DNA of 64,000 nt from Acidiphilium rubrum (lineage in GTDB: Bacteria; Pseudomonadota; Alphaproteobacteria; Acetobacterales; Acetobacteraceae). Of this stretch, positions 36,082 to 44,370 are shown in pieces. The notes below the pieces were generated by a model, which worked only from the letters and a program-made list of their open reading frames with translations, was not told the DNA's origin and made no database searches. The stretch lies in the NCBI RefSeq assembly GCF_900156265.1, contig NZ_FTNE01000015.1, positions 27,999 to 91,998 of the forward strand, in the 5' to 3' direction. Position 1 is the first letter of the stretch. Each line of letters opens with the position of its first letter. A program made the position numbers and the translations under genes.

Positions 36082-36286
36082 AAGCCCGCGTGTCCGCGTC
36101 GCTAGCCCATTCGGAAAAAGCAGCGAACGGCTCGTCCGATACGCAAGATGCGTCATAGCGCGTCAATACAGCCCGGCCGTCCTCGATCACATAGGCTAGC
36201 TGATCCCCCTCACGCAGGCCAAGCGCGACCCGCACGGCCTGGGGAATGGTGGTCTGCGCTTTGCTCGTGAGCCTGCTGACGATCAT
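36068..36286 (-). CDS. AbrB-type antitoxin
   Basis: 72-residue DNA-binding antitoxin. The N-terminal swapped-hairpin AbrB/MazE fold is SRLTSKAQTTIPQAVRVALG, then LREGDQLAYVIEDGRAVLTR. The acidic/aromatic C-terminal tail (DEPFAAFSEWASDADTRAF) should wrap and block the toxin. The gene comes first and overlaps the toxin start by 14 bases. Such antitoxins usually repress their own promoter, which would lie in the short region upstream of 36286. Confidence 0.88.
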   Translation of the reverse strand: MIVSRLTSKAQTTIPQAVRVALGLREGDQLAYVIEDGRAVLTRYDASCVSDEPFAAFSEWASDADTRAFGRL

Positions 36287-36372
36287 AGCTTAGCTAGTAA
36301 GGAATTTCCTTGCCGCCTGCAAGTCCTGATCGATCGCCTCGCAGGTCATCGGCGGAACGGCGACGAGGATAA

Positions 36373-36585
36373 TCACGCAGCAGAGTTGGAGAGTTTGCAA
36401 ACGCCATACATGGTCGCAGCAACACCGATATCGAACACCGCGCCGGCACCTGAAGTGCCGACCTGTTGCTGGCCGTCGGCACTGTTCAGGTTTGTGCGGT
36501 TAGCGTCGGACCGATCGCAACTACCGCCTGAAGCGCAGGAGGCCAGCGTGATCATGACCAGAATGCTGAGCATAATCCGCGTCAT
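36373..36585 (-). CDS. Small predicted lipoprotein
   Basis: 70 residues. The N-terminus RIMLSILVMITLASCASGGS is a signal peptide with lipobox LASC (Cys at residue 17), so it is probably a small membrane-anchored lipoprotein. The mature part is Asn/Gly/Ser-rich with two further Cys (SCDRSD and YGVCKL), suggesting a disulfide. No family was recognised. It lies alone between the toxin-antitoxin pair and the sugar transporter operon and could be spurious, but the signal and lipobox are convincing. Confidence 0.6.
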   Translation of the reverse strand: MTRIMLSILVMITLASCASGGSCDRSDANRTNLNSADGQQQVGTSGAGAVFDIGVAATMYGVCKLSNSAA

Positions 36586-36642
36586 AGCGACCCCCCGATA
36601 TAATAAGACGGTTATCGCGCGGAAATCAGATCGTCAACGCAA

Positions 36643-37839
36643 TCATGCCCGGCCGCTCCGCATCCGCTTCATCCGCAACACCGTGTCGATCGTGATTGCC
36701 GCCAGCAATATACCGCCCTCGACAATAAACCGCACCGATGACGCAGCACCCAGCAGGTTCATCCCATTGCTCACGCTCTCGATCACCAACGCCCCGAACA
36801 GCGCGCCATAAACACTGCCCCGCCCCCCGAACAACGAGGTCCCGCCGATCACCGCCGCCGCCACCGCATTGAGCATGATGTCGCCATTGCCGACCGAAGC
36901 GGAAGCAACCCCAAGCCGCGCCGCATCCAAATACCCCGCCAAACCAACCAGAAACCCCGCGATCACGAACACCGCAAGCTGAATCCCCTTCACCGAAATC
37001 CCCGCCCGCCGCGCCGCCTCGGCATTGCCGCCGACCGCATATAAATGCCGGCCGAACCGGGTCGATTTCGTCACGAACGCCGAGGCAAACAACGCAATCA
37101 GAAAAATCAGCAGCAAAAACGGCACGCCCCGATAAGCATTCAGCATGAACACCGCGCCGAACAGCAGCACACCCACCCCGACCAACCGCATCACCGCGGC
37201 ATACCCGCCCTCGCTACCGCCCGCCTTGCGCTTGCGAATACTGTTGAGCGTCAGCCCCGCATAGGCGCCGAACAGCAAAATACTCGCCACCCAACTCCAC
37301 ACCGGATCGAGGTTGAGCGTCCCGATCGCCGTGGTCAGATCATCCGCCAGCGGCACCGAGCCACCATGCGGCGTCAGAATCCCCAGCGTGACACCCTCGG
37401 CCACCATCGCACCGCCCAACGTGACCACGAAACTCGGCACGCCCACCCGCGACACCAGCATCCCCTGCAAAAACCCGATACCGGTGGCGCACGCCACCCC
37501 CAGCACCAGCCCGGCCGCGACCGGCAGATGGAAAAACACCGTGCTGAGCGAAAAAATCGACGCCGCCAGCACCGAGTTCCACCCGATCGACAGATCGATC
37601 ATCCCGAGCAGAATGATATAAATCTCCGCCAGCGCCAGCGTCCCGGTCACCACGATCTGCGCCGCCAGATTCGACAGGTTGCGCGGCGTCAGAAAATTCG
37701 CGTTCAACACCTCGAACACGATCCAGATCAGGATCAGCGCCGCGATCACCGGCAACATGCCGAGGTCGGACGAATTGGTAACGCCTGACAGCCAACGCTT
37801 GAACGGCGATTGCGGGGCGATTTGCGTCGTCGTGCTCAT
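36643..37839 (-). CDS. xylH: Sugar ABC transporter permease (XylH-like)
   Basis: Inner-membrane subunit of a CUT2-type sugar importer, 398 residues and about 11 helices. Typical blocks are AEIYIILLGMIDLSIGWNSV near residue 75, the EAA-like cytoplasmic loop YAVGGNAEAARRAGISVKGI, and AVAAAVIGGTSLFGGRGSVYGALFGAL near the end. Length matches XylH (~390). It is the last of three genes xylF-xylG-xylH, overlapping the ATPase gene by ATGA. The sugar is probably xylose or a related pentose, by family; there is no xylA or xylB next to it. Confidence 0.9.
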   Translation of the reverse strand: MSTTTQIAPQSPFKRWLSGVTNSSDLGMLPVIAALILIWIVFEVLNANFLTPRNLSNLAAQIVVTGTLALAEIYIILLGMIDLSIGWNSVLAASIFSLSTVFFHLPVAAGLVLGVACATGIGFLQGMLVSRVGVPSFVVTLGGAMVAEGVTLGILTPHGGSVPLADDLTTAIGTLNLDPVWSWVASILLFGAYAGLTLNSIRKRKAGGSEGGYAAVMRLVGVGVLLFGAVFMLNAYRGVPFLLLIFLIALFASAFVTKSTRFGRHLYAVGGNAEAARRAGISVKGIQLAVFVIAGFLVGLAGYLDAARLGVASASVGNGDIMLNAVAAAVIGGTSLFGGRGSVYGALFGALVIESVSNGMNLLGAASSVRFIVEGGILLAAITIDTVLRMKRMRSGRA

Positions 37840-38657
37840 GCCACGGCTCCTGCGGCGGTGGTTCCGGGAATAGCGCCAGGAATCGCAAGCGTGCCGGTGA
37901 TCGCGCCGACCACCTGTTCCGGTGTCAGATCGGCGCGGCGCCGTTCCATCACCGTCGCGCCAAGGCGGAGCACAGCGATGTTGTCGGCGACCTGAAACAC
38001 ATTCTGCATATTATGCGTGATCAGAATGACGCCGTAGCCCTGCCCCGCCAGGTCGCGCACCAGCCGCAGCACCTCGGCGGTCTGCGCCACACCCAGCGCC
38101 GCCGTCGGTTCGTCCATGATCACCAGCTTGGAATCCCACAGCACCGCCCGCGCGATCGCAACCGCCTGGCGCTGCCCGCCCGACAACGAAGCGACCGGCG
38201 TATCGAGCGACGGCAAATTGATCCGCAGGGTTTTCAGCACCTTGCGCGCCTCGGCTTCCATATCGACATCGCGCAGCACGTGCGGGCCGAACGGCGTCGG
38301 CTTGGAGACCAGTTCCCGGCCCAGATACAGATTGGCGCAAATGCCAAGGTTATCGCACAGCGCCAGGTCCTGATAAACGGTCTGAATCCCAAGCGCGTTT
38401 GCCTCGGACGGATGGCGGATCGACACCGGCTTACCCTCCAGCAGGATCTCGCCCTCATCGATCGGCGCAACCCCGGCGATCGCCTTGATGGTGGTCGATT
38501 TGCCGGCACCATTGTCACCGAGCAGAGCCGTCACCTCGCCGCGGGCGACCGAAAAACTCACATCGCGCAACGCCACCACGGCGCCATAGCGTTTCTGTAA
38601 TCCCCGCACCGTCAACAACGGCATACCGGTCGCGACTGGGTTGATAACCGCGCTCAT
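37836..38657 (-). CDS. xylG: Sugar ABC transporter ATP-binding protein
   Basis: ATPase subunit of the transporter, 273 residues from ATG 38657. Walker A GDNGAGKST, Q-loop YQDLALCDNLGI, signature LSGGQRQAVAIARAV and Walker B LVIMDEPTAALG are all present. It has a single ATPase domain, unlike classic XylG, which has two; short forms are common in alphaproteobacterial CUT2 systems. Longer upstream frame would run into the binding-protein gene spacing and lacks support. The binding protein gene lies 61 bases upstream. Confidence 0.9.
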   Translation of the reverse strand: MSAVINPVATGMPLLTVRGLQKRYGAVVALRDVSFSVARGEVTALLGDNGAGKSTTIKAIAGVAPIDEGEILLEGKPVSIRHPSEANALGIQTVYQDLALCDNLGICANLYLGRELVSKPTPFGPHVLRDVDMEAEARKVLKTLRINLPSLDTPVASLSGGQRQAVAIARAVLWDSKLVIMDEPTAALGVAQTAEVLRLVRDLAGQGYGVILITHNMQNVFQVADNIAVLRLGATVMERRRADLTPEQVVGAITGTLAIPGAIPGTTAAGAVA

Positions 38658-38718
38658 ACTCGACCCCTCCCGAGGGAATGCGGCGGGCACGTCAGGCGCC
38701 CGCCGTCGACCCGGCCGA

Positions 38719-39828
38719 TTACTGGCCGTTTGCCTTGCAGATCTTGCCATCGGCCGCGGGGCCGACGCAGATCGCTTTCCAGGTAGTGTAGCCCGATTTG
38801 ATCACCGTGTCGGCAACATTCGCCTTGGTCACCACCACCGGCGTCAGCAGGACCGAGGGCACGTCGATCATTTTGTTGTTGGTCTTGCCGTTCAGCAGCC
38901 CGGCCGGCGGCTTGCTATCGGTCGCCACCGCCACCGCAAGCTCGGCCGCCGCGGCCGCTTCGGCCGGCACGTATTTGAACACGGTCATCGACTGCAGACC
39001 TTCCAGAATGAAGGTGAGGCCGCCGTTGGTGGCATCCTGCCCGGTCACCGGCACCTTGCCGGCGAGCCCGACCGCCTGCAACGCGCGGATCGCACCGGAA
39101 CCGGTGCCATCGTTCGCCGCGAGCACGGCGTTGACCTTGTTGTGCAGCCGGGTCAGCGCCTGCTGGCTTTCCTCGAACGCGTTCTGCGGGCTCCAATCCG
39201 GCGTCATCACCGAATAGGCCAGATGCAGCTTGCCCGATTTGAACAGCGGGCCGAGCACATTCATCGCCCCCTTGCGGAAATCGAACGCGTTGGGATCGGT
39301 CGGCGCGCCGTTGATCATCATCACCTGGCCGCCGGCCTTGGTGTGTGCCGCGATATACTTGCCCTGCAATTCGCCGACCTTCACATTGTCGAACGAGACA
39401 TAGTAATCCGGCTTGGAATCCTGGATCAGCCGGTCATAGGAAATGACCTTCACATGGTTGCGCGCGGCATAATTCACGATCGCCGCACCCGCCTTGCCAT
39501 CCACCGGATCGACCACGAGCACATCAGCCCCGTTCGAAATCGCGGATTCGGCCTGGTTGAGCTGGGTATCCGGGCTGGAATTGGCGTTGCTGACGATCAG
39601 CTTGGCGTTAGGATCGGCCGCCTTCGCCATCTTGATGAACCACGGCCGATCGACCTGCTCATAGCGCGGCGAGGAGTTTTCCGGCAGCAGAAACGCAATC
39701 GTGGTCTTCTTGCTGCTGATCTTGACCGGCGTGGGCTTGCTGATGGCATCGGCATGGGCGGCCTGGATGCCGAACGCCGCAACAGCGAGCGCACCGCCCG
39801 CAATGAGAGTCCTGAAGCTGATTTTCAT
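38719..39828 (-). CDS. xylF: Periplasmic sugar-binding protein (XylF-like)
   Basis: 369-residue substrate-binding protein with a cleavable signal peptide (RTLIAGGALAVAAFGIQA, cut after AHA). Peripla_BP_4 fold: TTIAFLLPENSSPRYEQVDR at the first lobe, VLVVDPVDGKAGAAIVNYA, and VLAANDGTGSGAIRALQAVG in the second. These match the XylF family, which captures xylose. First gene of the operon; GGGGAAAC lies six bases before ATG. Its promoter and a palindrome are readable upstream. Confidence 0.92.
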   Translation of the reverse strand: MKISFRTLIAGGALAVAAFGIQAAHADAISKPTPVKISSKKTTIAFLLPENSSPRYEQVDRPWFIKMAKAADPNAKLIVSNANSSPDTQLNQAESAISNGADVLVVDPVDGKAGAAIVNYAARNHVKVISYDRLIQDSKPDYYVSFDNVKVGELQGKYIAAHTKAGGQVMMINGAPTDPNAFDFRKGAMNVLGPLFKSGKLHLAYSVMTPDWSPQNAFEESQQALTRLHNKVNAVLAANDGTGSGAIRALQAVGLAGKVPVTGQDATNGGLTFILEGLQSMTVFKYVPAEAAAAAELAVAVATDSKPPAGLLNGKTNNKMIDVPSVLLTPVVVTKANVADTVIKSGYTTWKAICVGPAADGKICKANGQ

Positions 39829-39880
39829 GGTGTTTCCCCTGGTTTGACACGAACAGGCGTGCGCCGGTTTCGCAGCGCAC

Positions 39881-39892
39881 CAAATTAATTTG
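39881..39892. promoter_or_regulatory. Candidate operator palindrome of the xylF operon
   Basis: CAAATTAATTTG is a perfect 12-base palindrome about 15-25 bases downstream of the predicted transcription start of xylF, an ideal repressor position. AT-rich symmetry recalls ROK/XylR-type sites, but no regulator is encoded nearby. Assignment is by symmetry and position. Confidence 0.5.
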
Positions 39893-39912
39893 ACCCTTGT
39901 AGTAAATCGGTC

Positions 39913-39940
39913 GTTATCGTTAAACGCGGGCGATTGTCAA
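39913..39940 (-). promoter_or_regulatory. Sigma-70-type promoter of xylFGH
   Basis: Read on the minus strand: TTGACA (39935-39940), 16 bases, then GATAAC (39913-39918). The -35 box is perfect and the -10 matches at four positions. It lies 85 bases upstream of the xylF start, with the palindrome in the early leader. Confidence 0.6.
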
Positions 39941-39987
39941 GCAATAAGCAACGACGAACAGGAAGCGTGAGGCAGGGGAAGCGTCGT

Positions 39988-40103
39988 CTTTCTTGTGAAC
40001 AAAAAAGAAGCAAAAAAAACTTTGGTCATCTGGGCCCGTGCTGATGGAACCGCCCATGCCCCAGAGTCAGAAAGTTTTTTGCTTCTTTTTTACAAAAAAG
40101 AAG
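39988..40103. repeat. Dispersed nested-hairpin repeat, full copy C
   Basis: Same plan as copy A in the opposite orientation: left unit with ACAAAAAAGAAG then GCAAAAAAAACTTT-like arm, GC core GGGCCCGTGC and CGCCCATGCCCCAG, right arm AAAGTTTTTTGC and closing hairpin. The left outer arm is altered (CTTTCTTG). Flanks also pair: GTGAGGC at 39967 with GCCTCAC near 40123, extending the foldback beyond the core. Located after the small gene at 40126 and upstream of xylF. Confidence 0.85.
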
Positions 40104-40125
40104 CGCTCACTTCCCTATACGAGCC

Positions 40126-40365
40126 TCACTGCCGCGTCTCATCGATCTCACGCAACTCACCCGACTCCACGCTCTCCACCGCATTGTGCAAGATCCGCAG
40201 GATCGCCTCATCCGGCAGGGACGCACTCAACACATTGAGGGCCCCGCCCAGCAAGGCGGACGCCACCGCGATCGGCGGCAGTTTTTGTTCGATCATGTGT
40301 TTCACCAGCCGATCGATCATCGATCCGGCCTGCATGATCTGTTCCTCGGTCGCAAAATCGTCCAT
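40126..40365 (-). CDS. Small hypothetical protein, 79 residues
   Basis: No family recognised. Starts MDDFATEEQIMQAGSMIDRL and is predicted mostly helical and acidic at both ends, with a central hydrophobic stretch LPPIAVASALLGGALNVLSA that could be a buried helix rather than a membrane span. ATG 40365 is chosen because upstream codons overlap the ABC transporter gene region and lose coding character. It lies 85 bases downstream of the Atm1-type gene, same strand, and its end is followed directly by repeat copy C. Codon usage resembles its neighbours. Real but uncharacterised. Confidence 0.6.
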   Translation of the reverse strand: MDDFATEEQIMQAGSMIDRLVKHMIEQKLPPIAVASALLGGALNVLSASLPDEAILRILHNAVESVESGELREIDETRQ

Positions 40366-40450
40366 GTCCGTCACGTCGGGCGCTCCAGATGTAAAAGTCT
40401 TGACAGATGACCTAATGATCGGCGGTGCTGAAATAAAGCGCTTGACGCGA

Positions 40451-42313
40451 TTATTCCGCGGGATGCGCCGCCATTTCGCGCACGCTCGGGCCGGTCGCCA
40501 GCGCGGCCTCGGTATCCTCCGCTTCCGCCATTTCCGATTGCGCCGCCCACATCGCGGCGTAAACGCCATCCATCGCCAGCAGTGCCGCGTGGGTGCCGCG
40601 CTCCGCGATGTCACCGTCGCGCAGCACCAGGATCTCATCGGCATCGATCACGGTGGATAGCCGATGCGCGATCACCAGCGTGGTCCGGTCGCGCGCCACC
40701 TGGCGCAGCGAGGCGCCAATTTCCTGCTCGGTCGCGGTATCGAGGGCGCTGGTCGCTTCATCGAGCACCAGAATCCGCGGATTTTTCAGCATGGTGCGCG
40801 CAATCGCCACCCGCTGCTTCTCGCCACCCGACAGTTTCAGACCGCGCTCACCCACGCGTGTTTCATAGCCCTGCGGCAGCGACATCACAAAATCATGGAT
40901 CTGGGCGAATTTCGCCGCCTGCTCCACCTCCGCCTGGGTCGCGCCCGGCCTGCCGTAGGCGATATTGTAGCGGATAGAATCGTTGAACAGCACGGTATCC
41001 TGAGGCACCACGCCGATGGCCGCGCGCAGAGCCTGCTGCGCCAGATCGCGCACATCGATCCCATCGACCAACACCGCCCCCTCGGTCACGTCATAAAAGC
41101 GGAACAACAGCCGCGAGGTGGTCGATTTGCCCGATCCGGTCGGCCCGACCAGCGCAATTTTCTGGCCCGGCGCGGCGCGGAATGACACGCCGTGCAAAAT
41201 CTCGCGGTCAGGGCTGTAGCCGAACCGCACGTCGCGGAATTCGACCGATACGGCGGCCCCCTGCGGCGCGATGGTTTTGGCATCGGCCCGATCGGTGATT
41301 TCCTGGGGCGTGCGCAGCAGCGCGAACATCTGCTCCATGTCGATCAGCCCCTGCTTGACCTCGCGATAGACCACGCCAAGGAAGTTCAGCGGCTGGTACA
41401 GCTGGATCAGATAGGTGTTGACCAGCACGAACTGCCCGATGTTGAGCTTGCCGGCAACGATGCCCTGCGCCGCCATCAGCATCATCACCGCCAACCCGGC
41501 CGCGATGATGATCGCCTGGCCGAGGTTCAGCGCATTGAGCGAAACCTGCGATTTCACCGCCGCCTGTTCATAGGCGGCCAGACTTTCGTCGAACCGTTTC
41601 GCCTCGTGCTGCTCATTGCCGAAATACTTCACGGTCTCGAAATTCAGCAGGCTGTCGATCGCCTTGGTCTGGGCCGCATTGTCGGTTTCGTTCATCTGTC
41701 GGCGAAACTTGATCCGCCACGCCGTGAACGAAAACGTGAACGCCATGTAACCGCCCACCGCCACCAGGGTCACCGCGGCGTAGCGCCAGTCGAACAGCGT
41801 CCATAAAATCCCCATCGTCAGGAACAACTCGAACAGCGTCGGGAACACGTTGAACGTGGTCAGCCGCAGGACGTTCTGAATCCCCGTCGTGCCGCGCAAA
41901 ATCACCCGCGACAGGCCGCCGGTCTGCCGATCCAGGTGATACCGCATCGACAGCGCGTGCAGATGCTCGAACGTCTCGCGCCCGACCGAGCGCGCCGCCC
42001 GCTGCTGCACGGCGGCGAACAGGGCGTCGCGCAATTCGTTGAACCCGGCGGATGCCATGCGCACCAACCCATACGCCACGATCAGCGCCGCCGGCACCAT
42101 CAACGGCCCGGCCTTGGGCGAGAGCGCGTTGACCGCATGGGAATAAATAATCGGCACGATCACCGTCGCGACCTTAGCCAGAATCAGCGCCGCCGCCGCC
42201 AGCACCACCCGCACCCGCAGCCCAAGCTCGCCCTTCGGCCACAGATACGGCAGCAGGGATTTCACGGTCGTCCAGGAACTGTCGCTCTTGGCAATATCAA
42301 CGGTATGGGCCAT
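40451..42313 (-). CDS. Atm1/HMT1-type ABC exporter (fused permease and ATPase)
   Basis: 620 residues from ATG 42313. Six-helix type IV exporter domain (about 30-330), with FNVFPTLFELFLTMGILW and YFGNEQHEAKRFDESLAAYE, segments shared with mitochondrial Atm1 and bacterial Atm1-like proteins. ATPase: Walker A GPTGSGKST, signature LSGGEKQRVAIARTM, Walker B ILVLDEATSALD. Such exporters move glutathione or glutathione-metal/polysulfide conjugates and protect against heavy metals, plausible in an acid, metal-rich habitat. Divergent from the Nudix gene across 34 bases, so promoters overlap. Confidence 0.9.
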   Translation of the reverse strand: MAHTVDIAKSDSSWTTVKSLLPYLWPKGELGLRVRVVLAAAALILAKVATVIVPIIYSHAVNALSPKAGPLMVPAALIVAYGLVRMASAGFNELRDALFAAVQQRAARSVGRETFEHLHALSMRYHLDRQTGGLSRVILRGTTGIQNVLRLTTFNVFPTLFELFLTMGILWTLFDWRYAAVTLVAVGGYMAFTFSFTAWRIKFRRQMNETDNAAQTKAIDSLLNFETVKYFGNEQHEAKRFDESLAAYEQAAVKSQVSLNALNLGQAIIIAAGLAVMMLMAAQGIVAGKLNIGQFVLVNTYLIQLYQPLNFLGVVYREVKQGLIDMEQMFALLRTPQEITDRADAKTIAPQGAAVSVEFRDVRFGYSPDREILHGVSFRAAPGQKIALVGPTGSGKSTTSRLLFRFYDVTEGAVLVDGIDVRDLAQQALRAAIGVVPQDTVLFNDSIRYNIAYGRPGATQAEVEQAAKFAQIHDFVMSLPQGYETRVGERGLKLSGGEKQRVAIARTMLKNPRILVLDEATSALDTATEQEIGASLRQVARDRTTLVIAHRLSTVIDADEILVLRDGDIAERGTHAALLAMDGVYAAMWAAQSEMAEAEDTEAALATGPSVREMAAHPAE

Positions 42314-42347
42314 CTGCAGGACATGGCATGCAGGCACCGGATTGCAA

Positions 42348-43214
42348 ATGGGTAACGGCGAGGATCAGCATCCCCCTGCCGCTTCCGCACCAACATTGGA
42401 CGCTGCCCTGCTCGCCCTGATCACCCAATGCCACAACGCCATCCTGCCAGGTGAGCGCCTCACGCTCGCGATCGGCGCCGCGCACGTCGGCTACATCGCG
42501 CCCGCGCTCGCGACCGCCTTGGGCAGTTTCGTGACCATCGAGCGCCATACCGCCACGATCGATCCCGCCGAAGCCCATCGCCTCAACCCGATCGCCACCT
42601 CGCTCGCCGCACAATTCGGCTATCGCACCCGCGGCGAGGATTTCGATGTGCGCCACGCGCCGGACAGTCCGGTGCTCACCCAGCTCGATCGCGGCGCGCT
42701 CCCCGCCTTCGGCGTCATCGGCCAGGGCGTGCACCTCAACGGCTACGTCCGCCGCGCCGATGGCATCCATCTCTGGATCGCGCGGCGCAGTGCGACCAAA
42801 AAACTCGATCCCGGCAAGCTCGACAATATCGTGGGCGGCGGCGTCTCCGCCGGCATGACGCCGTTCGAAACCCTGCTCAAGGAAGCCGCCGAAGAAGCCG
42901 CGATGCCCGCCACCCTGGCCGCCCGCGCGACCGAGACCGCCCGCATCGCCTACGACATGGAACGCCCCGAAGGCCTCCGGCGCGACGTACTCTATTGCTA
43001 CGACCTCGAACTACCCGATGATTTCACGCCCCAAGCCGCCGACGGCGAGGTCGAGGCGTTCATTTTAATGCCCGCCGCCGCACTGCCGGCGATCATGACC
43101 GCCGGCGATGCCGTGAAATTCAACGTCAATCTGGTGTTGATCGATTTTCTGCTGCGGCATGGGGTGATCGACGATTTGACCGGGGCGCTTCGGCGGGCGC
43201 TGGGCGTGAGTTGA
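42348..43214 (+). CDS. Nudix hydrolase with DUF4743-type N-terminal domain
   Basis: 288 residues from ATG 42348. N-terminal ~110 residues form the DUF4743-like domain found with thiamine-pyrophosphokinase-associated Nudix enzymes (FVTIERHTATIDPAEAHRL). Nudix domain follows with WIARRSATKKLDPGKLDNIV and the box from GGGVSAGM to KEAAEEA; the usual REUXEE reads KEAAEE, a conservative change. The C-terminus has NVNLVLIDFLLRHGVI, typical of this group. Substrates in the family include thiamine diphosphate derivatives; not shown here. Divergent from the Atm1-type exporter. Confidence 0.87.
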   Translation: MGNGEDQHPPAASAPTLDAALLALITQCHNAILPGERLTLAIGAAHVGYIAPALATALGSFVTIERHTATIDPAEAHRLNPIATSLAAQFGYRTRGEDFDVRHAPDSPVLTQLDRGALPAFGVIGQGVHLNGYVRRADGIHLWIARRSATKKLDPGKLDNIVGGGVSAGMTPFETLLKEAAEEAAMPATLAARATETARIAYDMERPEGLRRDVLYCYDLELPDDFTPQAADGEVEAFILMPAAALPAIMTAGDAVKFNVNLVLIDFLLRHGVIDDLTGALRRALGVS

Positions 43215-43244
43215 AGTGAGGAACTCCCGCCCTTCCTCGCGAAG

Positions 43245-43937
43245 TCATCCCTCGGACCGACGCAGATAGAGCGTTAAGGCAACACAAGTGGCGGCGAGCG
43301 GCACCAGATCGGCCGCGAACCAGTGGTTCACCAGCGCCGCCGCGACCACGGCTGCGCCCGTCACATAACCAGCGATCGCAATGATCTTCAGTCCGAAATG
43401 GGCCGAAAGCGGCTTGGATCTTCGACCCGGCCCGCGTTCGGTCAACGCAACCACGATGCTGGTCATCGTAGTGTTAAGCACCACCGTCGTGATCCCCTGT
43501 TCATGGGTCTGGCGGGCGGCGACCGACTGGATGCCCATGGTCATCGCCGACAGAACGATCAGGATGTCGCGCAGAGCGCCGGTCACCGGATGCGGCGCGC
43601 TCGCCGCGATGACACAATACACTGCAAGCAATAGCGCCTCGACGATCAGCAGGCGACGAACGGACCGCCGTGCGCTGTCCGGCGCGTGCTTCGGCCGCCG
43701 CAACATCGCCGCGAGCGCGCCCCCGACCAGATAACTCGCGATCGAGATGCCCGCGCGGATGGCGGTTGGACGCTTTCCCACTGCCAACGCGATGATGAGA
43801 AGGGCCATGACGCCGGTCATCGACGAGGTAAAAATATGACCCAACGTCAAATACGAGAGGACGTCGGTCGCGCCCGAGGTCAAGCACATCAGGGTGACCG
43901 CCGCGCCCGCGCCGACGTTGTGCTGACCGGCACTCAT
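43245..43937 (-). CDS. DUF1275 (YoaK) family membrane protein
   Basis: 230 residues with about six membrane helices. The N-terminus has the conserved LTSGATDVLSYLTLGHIFTS-like block and SSMTGVMALL; MGIQSVAARQTHEQGITTVV precedes helix 5, matching the family's core. It ends in a short basic tail. No function is proven. It converges with the Nudix gene with a 30-base gap and stands alone on its strand; the 125 bases upstream hold no gene. Confidence 0.88.
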   Translation of the reverse strand: MSAGQHNVGAGAAVTLMCLTSGATDVLSYLTLGHIFTSSMTGVMALLIIALAVGKRPTAIRAGISIASYLVGGALAAMLRRPKHAPDSARRSVRRLLIVEALLLAVYCVIAASAPHPVTGALRDILIVLSAMTMGIQSVAARQTHEQGITTVVLNTTMTSIVVALTERGPGRRSKPLSAHFGLKIIAIAGYVTGAAVVAAALVNHWFAADLVPLAATCVALTLYLRRSEG

Positions 43938-44062
43938 CGCTGTGGAGCGTCACACCGGAACATGGACGATGCTCCAAAGTACGGGCAGATGGCAATCCTT
44001 GCCAGCATTTCGGCGACTTCAAGACCTGTTGAAAGTTCAGGGTGGAGTAAAATTCCGATCGT

Positions 44063-44359
44063 CTAAGGCTTCATCCAGGCTTGGCACCACCCCGCCGCGC
44101 TGATCGGGCCGGCGACCAGATGGCAGTGGCTCACGGTGGTTCCGGCGTCAGGCGGTTTGAACCAGACGCAGGCGCCACACACCCTGCCGTGCCACGGAAT
44201 GTCGCGATAGCCGACCGCCGCCTTCGAAACACTCGGCACCATGGTCTGCAACTGCGCCGCAGTCGGCCGTGCCGCCGCCCGTGCCGCCGCCACGCTACCA
44301 GCCACCGCCGCCATGCTACCAAGGTTGATGATGGTGCGCCGCTTGATCGGATTGGTCAT
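44063..44359 (-). CDS. High-potential iron-sulfur protein (HiPIP), Tat-exported
   Basis: 98 residues from ATG 44359, the third of three consecutive ATGs and the best spaced from GGGAG. A Tat signal starts KRRTIINLG and ends near ARA. The mature part has four Cys at 61, 64, 79 and 92, spaced C-x2-C-x14-C-x12-C, ending GWCQAWMKP: the HiPIP pattern that binds one 4Fe-4S cluster. HiPIPs are periplasmic electron carriers in phototrophs and acidophiles (Iro in Acidithiobacillus). It lies 11 bases after the triheme cytochrome gene, same strand, so the two likely exchange electrons. Confidence 0.9.
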   Translation of the reverse strand: MTNPIKRRTIINLGSMAAVAGSVAAARAAARPTAAQLQTMVPSVSKAAVGYRDIPWHGRVCGACVWFKPPDAGTTVSHCHLVAGPISAAGWCQAWMKP

Positions 44360-44370
44360 CATCATCTCCC

